NCBI RefSeq assembly: GCF_001613145.1 | Contig: NZ_BDBU01000071.1 | Location: 1-33,540, forward strand | Origin: Nocardia jejuensis NBRC 103114 | GTDB lineage: Bacteria > Actinomycetota > Actinomycetes > Mycobacteriales > Mycobacteriaceae | Direction: 5' to 3' | DNA: 33,540 nucleotides | The notes under the pieces: generated by a model | The model's database searches: none | Seen by the model: only the letters and a program-made list of their open reading frames with translations | Told to the model about the DNA's origin: nothing | Part shown: positions 31,197-33,540 of the stretch, piece after piece | Layout: each line of letters opens with the position of its first letter | How positions within the stretch are numbered: position 1 is the first letter of the stretch | Position numbers and translations under genes: made by a program

Positions 31197-31230
31197 GGAA
31201 GCCGGTTCGCCTTCGGGCGAGCCGGCTTCC
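31197..31230 (+). terminator. Strong hairpin terminator of groEL2
   Basis: A 15-bp stem (31197-31211 with 31216-31230, one G-T pair) is closed by a TTCG tetraloop, 54 bases after the stop. It is the most stable-looking hairpin in the window. Confidence 0.85.
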
Positions 31231-31286
31231 GGCGTTTCCAGGGAATCGACGCCCGGAGAATTCTTCGCCAAAAATTTCCCGCGTCG

Positions 31287-31313
31287 TGTCGATCCGCGCG
31301 ATTCCCGTGCGAC
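31287..31313 (+). promoter_or_regulatory. Candidate ECF42-type promoter for DGPF-sigma operon
   Basis: TGTCGA (31287-31292) and CGAC (31310-31313), 17 bases apart, match the motif I recall for ECF42 sigma factors (TGTCGA at -35, CGA/TC at -10). It lies 59 bases before the DGPF start codon, and the operon encodes an ECF42-like factor, so it is probably an autoregulated promoter. Confidence 0.6.
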
Positions 31314-31372
31314 CTTGTGGTGAAAGGGTCCGAACGGGCCGAACCACACGATCCATACGAGGAGGCAGAGCC

Positions 31373-31792
31373 ATGAAGTACATGCTGATTTTCCGGGCGA
31401 ACGACGAGGCGATGGCCGGGATGATGAACGTCGACTTCAACGAGATGCTCAGCACCGTCGGCGCCTACAACGACGAGATGATCCGGGCGGGCGTGCTGCT
31501 CGCCGCCGAGGGGCTCGACGATCCGGCCGAGGGCGTGGTCGTGGACTTCTCCTCCGAGCCGCCGGTGATCACCGATGGGCCCTACGGTGAGACCAAGGAA
31601 CTGTTCGGCGGGTTCTACATTCTGAACGTGGCGTCCAAGCAGGAAGCGGTGGAGTGGGCCAAGCGTTCGCCGATGACGGGCGCGGGCTTCAAGACCGAGA
31701 TCCGCCGGGTCACCACGATCGACGAGTTCCCGCAGGACAACGAGTGGGTCCAGAAGGAACGGAAGTGGCGTGAGTCCACCGGTCAGCTCTGA
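31373..31792 (+). CDS. DGPF/YCII-domain protein
   Basis: The 139-residue single-domain protein has the typical start MKYMLIFRANDE and the name-giving DGP motif in ITDGPYGETKELFGGFYILNV. The fold is YCII-like (dimeric alpha/beta barrel). Members are small cytoplasmic proteins of unknown biochemistry, often called PhnB- or YCII-related, and are the standard neighbours of ECF42 sigma factors. ATG 31373 has GGAGG seven bases upstream. Its end overlaps the sigma-factor start by 23 bases, so the two are cotranslated. It is preceded by the groEL2 terminator and a candidate ECF42 promoter. Confidence 0.92.
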   Translation: MKYMLIFRANDEAMAGMMNVDFNEMLSTVGAYNDEMIRAGVLLAAEGLDDPAEGVVVDFSSEPPVITDGPYGETKELFGGFYILNVASKQEAVEWAKRSPMTGAGFKTEIRRVTTIDEFPQDNEWVQKERKWRESTGQL

Positions 31793-33059
31793 ACGCGAAG
31801 CCGTCGCCGCCATCTGGCGGATCGAGTCGGCGCGGATCGTCGGTGCGCTCGCGCGCTACACCGGCGATTTCGCGCTGGCCGAGGACCTCGCCCAGGAGGC
31901 GCTGGCCGAGGCGCTGGTGAACTGGCCGCGTGAGGGAGTGCCGCAGCATCCGGCGGGCTGGCTGCTGACCGTGGGCCGCCGTCGCGCCATCGACGGATTC
32001 CGCCGCCGCGCCGCGCTCGACGAGCGCTATGCCGCTCTCGCCCGTGATCTGGATGAGGGCGGCGCGATCTCGGGGAGCGCGGCCCCCGAGCCCGGGCGGG
32101 CGGGGGAGGTGCTCTGGGATCCGGACCAGATCGACGACGACGTGCTGGCCCTGATCTTCGTCTCGTGTCATCCGGTCTTGTCCCGGGAGGCGCGGGTCGC
32201 GCTCACCCTCCGGGTGGTGGGCGGTCTGACGAGCGACGAGATCGCCAAGGCCTTCCTGGTCCCGACCGCGACGGTGCAGGCCCGGATCACCCGTGCCAAG
32301 AAGACTCTCGGCGCGGCTCGTGTTCCGTTCGAGGTGCCGCCGGTGGCGGAGCGTTCCGCGCGGCTGGGGTCGGTGTTGAGCGTCCTGTATCTGATCTTCA
32401 CCGAGGGTTCCTCGGCCAGTTCGGGCGGCGAGCTGATCCGCTTCGATCTGGCCGGTGAGGCTCAGCGCCTGGCCCGGGTCCTGTCCCGCCTGATGCCGGA
32501 CGAACCCGAGGCGCACGGCCTGCTCGCCCTGCTGGAACTGACGGCCGCTCGTTTCCCGGCTCGCACCGGCCCCGACGGCGAACCGGTGCTGCTCGAGAAA
32601 CAGGACCGCCACCGCTGGGACCGGGCCGCGATAGGTCGGGGCCGGGCCGCGCTGACGCACGCCGGTCAGCTCGGCCGCGGCCTGGGCGCCTACGGGTTGC
32701 AGGCCGCGATCGCCGAATGTCACGGCGTCGCAGCATCTGTCGAGGACACCGACTGGGAACGCATAGTCCTGCTCTACGAGGCACTGGGCCGGCTGGCTCC
32801 CTCCCCGGTGGTCGAGCTCAACCGCGCGGTGGCGGTGTCCATGGCTCGCGGGCCGGCCGCCGCACTTCCGATCGTCGAGGAGTTGTCGAGCGAGGGGGCG
32901 CTGGCGAACTCGCATCTGCTGCCCGGCGTGCGCGGTGAACTCCTCATCCGGATGGGCCGTCGCGACGACGCGCGGCCCGAGCTGGAGCGCGCGGCGAAGC
33001 TCTGTGGCAACGACCGCGAGCGAGAGGTGTTGCTGCGCAAGCTCGCTGATCTCGGGTGA
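31770..33059 (+). CDS. ECF42-type sigma factor with C-terminal TPR-like domain
   Basis: The 429-residue protein has sigma region 2 (about 15-75; ARYTGDFALAEDLAQEALAEAL, then GWLLTVGRRRAIDGFRRR) and region 4 (about 125-185; LTLRVVGGLTSDEIAKAFLVPTATVQARITRAKKTL). A long C-terminal domain (about 195-429) is rich in helical pairs of the TPR kind (SVLYLIFTEG, GLLALLELTAARFPAR, LYEALGRLAPSPVVELNRAVA). This extension is typical of the ECF42/DUF6596 group and takes the role of an anti-sigma factor. GTG 31770 lies within the DGPF gene, overlapping it by 23 bases. The likely targets are its own operon and other DGPF genes. It converges on the small gene at 33104. Confidence 0.93.
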   Translation: MSPPVSSEREAVAAIWRIESARIVGALARYTGDFALAEDLAQEALAEALVNWPREGVPQHPAGWLLTVGRRRAIDGFRRRAALDERYAALARDLDEGGAISGSAAPEPGRAGEVLWDPDQIDDDVLALIFVSCHPVLSREARVALTLRVVGGLTSDEIAKAFLVPTATVQARITRAKKTLGAARVPFEVPPVAERSARLGSVLSVLYLIFTEGSSASSGGELIRFDLAGEAQRLARVLSRLMPDEPEAHGLLALLELTAARFPARTGPDGEPVLLEKQDRHRWDRAAIGRGRAALTHAGQLGRGLGAYGLQAAIAECHGVAASVEDTDWERIVLLYEALGRLAPSPVVELNRAVAVSMARGPAAALPIVEELSSEGALANSHLLPGVRGELLIRMGRRDDARPELERAAKLCGNDREREVLLRKLADLG

Positions 33060-33103
33060 GCGGTCTTGCGTTGTGGCGCACCGGTGGTGCGATCGCGGGG
33101 AAG

Positions 33104-33394
33104 TCAGCCATGGCGCTGGGACAGCGTGATGGCGGCGTCGATGGGGCGCATCCCGAGTCGGGCGGCCGCCGCCGCGACGGCGGATTGGATGGTGCGGTCC
33201 CCGGTATAGACGGGGTCGTAGAGAAACTCGACGAGTTCCATGGCCGCCAGGGCTTGGTCTCGGGTGAGGCGGCGGTCGGGAAGCCAGCTGACGCGCCAAT
33301 AGGTCTCGGTGGGGGTCGATTCGATGGAGCCGGGCAGTCGTTCAGCGAATTCGCCGACTACGGCGCTCGTGATCGACCAGTCGCACACGTACAC
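33104..33394 (-). CDS. Small conserved-looking protein of unknown function
   Basis: The protein is about 96 residues from GTG 33394. The body is VVGEFAERLPGSI, then ETYWRVSWLPDRRLTRDQALAAMELVEFL, and the helical C-terminus is QSAVAAAAARLGMRPIDAAITL. Composition and codon use are natural, but no family is recognised. The frame is open up to 33496, but GTG 33394 follows TAATTT (33402-33407) by exactly 7 bases, the leaderless pattern, and no Shine-Dalgarno supports an upstream start. It converges on the ECF42 gene and is divergent from a strong promoter at 33426-33454. Confidence 0.68.
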   Translation of the reverse strand: MYVCDWSITSAVVGEFAERLPGSIESTPTETYWRVSWLPDRRLTRDQALAAMELVEFLYDPVYTGDRTIQSAVAAAAARLGMRPIDAAITLSQRHG

Positions 33395-33401
33395 ACTGCT
33401 C

Positions 33402-33407
33402 AAATTA
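33402..33407 (-). promoter_or_regulatory. -10 element for leaderless gene at 33394
   Basis: TAATTT on the minus strand, then 7 bases, then GTG. No convincing -35 was found upstream. Confidence 0.45.
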
Positions 33408-33425
33408 GACCTCTGACCAGCCGAT

Positions 33426-33454
33426 TTGACTTGGTTCGTAGCAACACGTAACTT
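33426..33454 (+). promoter_or_regulatory. Housekeeping promoter reading out of the window
   Basis: TTGACT (33426-33431), 17 bases, TAACTT (33449-33454). The predicted start is near 33461. It would drive a rightward gene whose first codons may be GTG 33523 or ATG 33532 at the window edge. It is 19 bases from the divergent leaderless -10 element. Confidence 0.6.
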
Positions 33455-33522
33455 ATTCCAGGTCAGAGCGACACGGACACCGACCCGGAGCCCCAAGGGC
33501 CTGGGAAACGAGGTTGTACGAG

Positions 33523-33540
33523 GTGCGCCTGATGATCACA
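33523..33540 (+). CDS. Possible first codons of a gene leaving the window
   Basis: GTG 33523 opens a frame of six visible codons to the window end; ATG 33532 is in the same frame. GAGG-like ACGAGG directly precedes GTG 33523, and sits 5-6 bases before ATG 33532, so the ATG may be the real start. A good promoter lies upstream. Too little is visible to name it. Confidence 0.3.

Overview
The window is high-GC DNA (about 68-70 % G+C by eye), densely coding, with GTG and TTG starts and many leaderless start sites. This points to a mycolate actinobacterium of the Mycobacteriales, most like Nocardia. The strongest argument is gene order. A fadE5-like C-terminus is followed by xthA, GNAT, def, DUF3263, virR/LytR_C, sodC, a YbdK-type ligase, a tandem-AAA ATPase, pssA, psd and finally groEL2. 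From memory this matches Mycobacterium tuberculosis Rv0427c to Rv0440, with extra blocks inserted. No rRNA, tRNA, CRISPR, insertion sequence or phage gene was seen.

Left part (1-8191). The end of an acyl-CoA dehydrogenase, a two-helix membrane protein and a secreted SGNH hydrolase behind an inverted repeat come first. A leftward def-GNAT-xthA group is divergent from a rightward DUF3263, virR, sodC, ligase run. Middle part (8192-20628). A PAP2-type membrane enzyme converges on an unknown polytopic membrane protein, and an AAA ATPase follows. An ECF41-type sigma factor then precedes an FAD-dependent oxidoreductase. The psd-pssA pair makes phosphatidylethanolamine. A KAS III enzyme, a SIMPL-domain lipoprotein and an SRPBCC protein complete this block.

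The most unusual block is at 21107-24610. It is a tight three-gene cluster of (1) a response-regulator receiver fused to a glutaredoxin-like segment and a thioredoxin-reductase-like flavoprotein that lacks the CxxC, (2) a soluble histidine kinase with an N-terminal cyclic-nucleotide-binding fold, and (3) a UBP-type zinc-finger protein. The last two genes overlap by one base. It looks like a phosphorelay whose output is a flavoprotein instead of a DNA-binding domain.

Right part (24661-33540). An alpha/beta hydrolase has a 118-residue Pro/Gln/Gly tail, and a lipoprotein is divergent from it. A second ECF41 sigma factor has its conserved DGGG motif repeated five times in tandem. A ClpC2-like repressor has two matching 17-bp palindromes laid over its own leaderless promoter. 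groEL2 has two CIRCE operators. A DGPF protein overlaps an ECF42-type sigma factor and is preceded by a matching ECF42-type promoter. Three ECF sigma factors, heat-shock control and redox/cyclic-nucleotide signalling make the window rich in stress regulation. All assignments rest on reading the sequence and on remembered family features; no database search was run.
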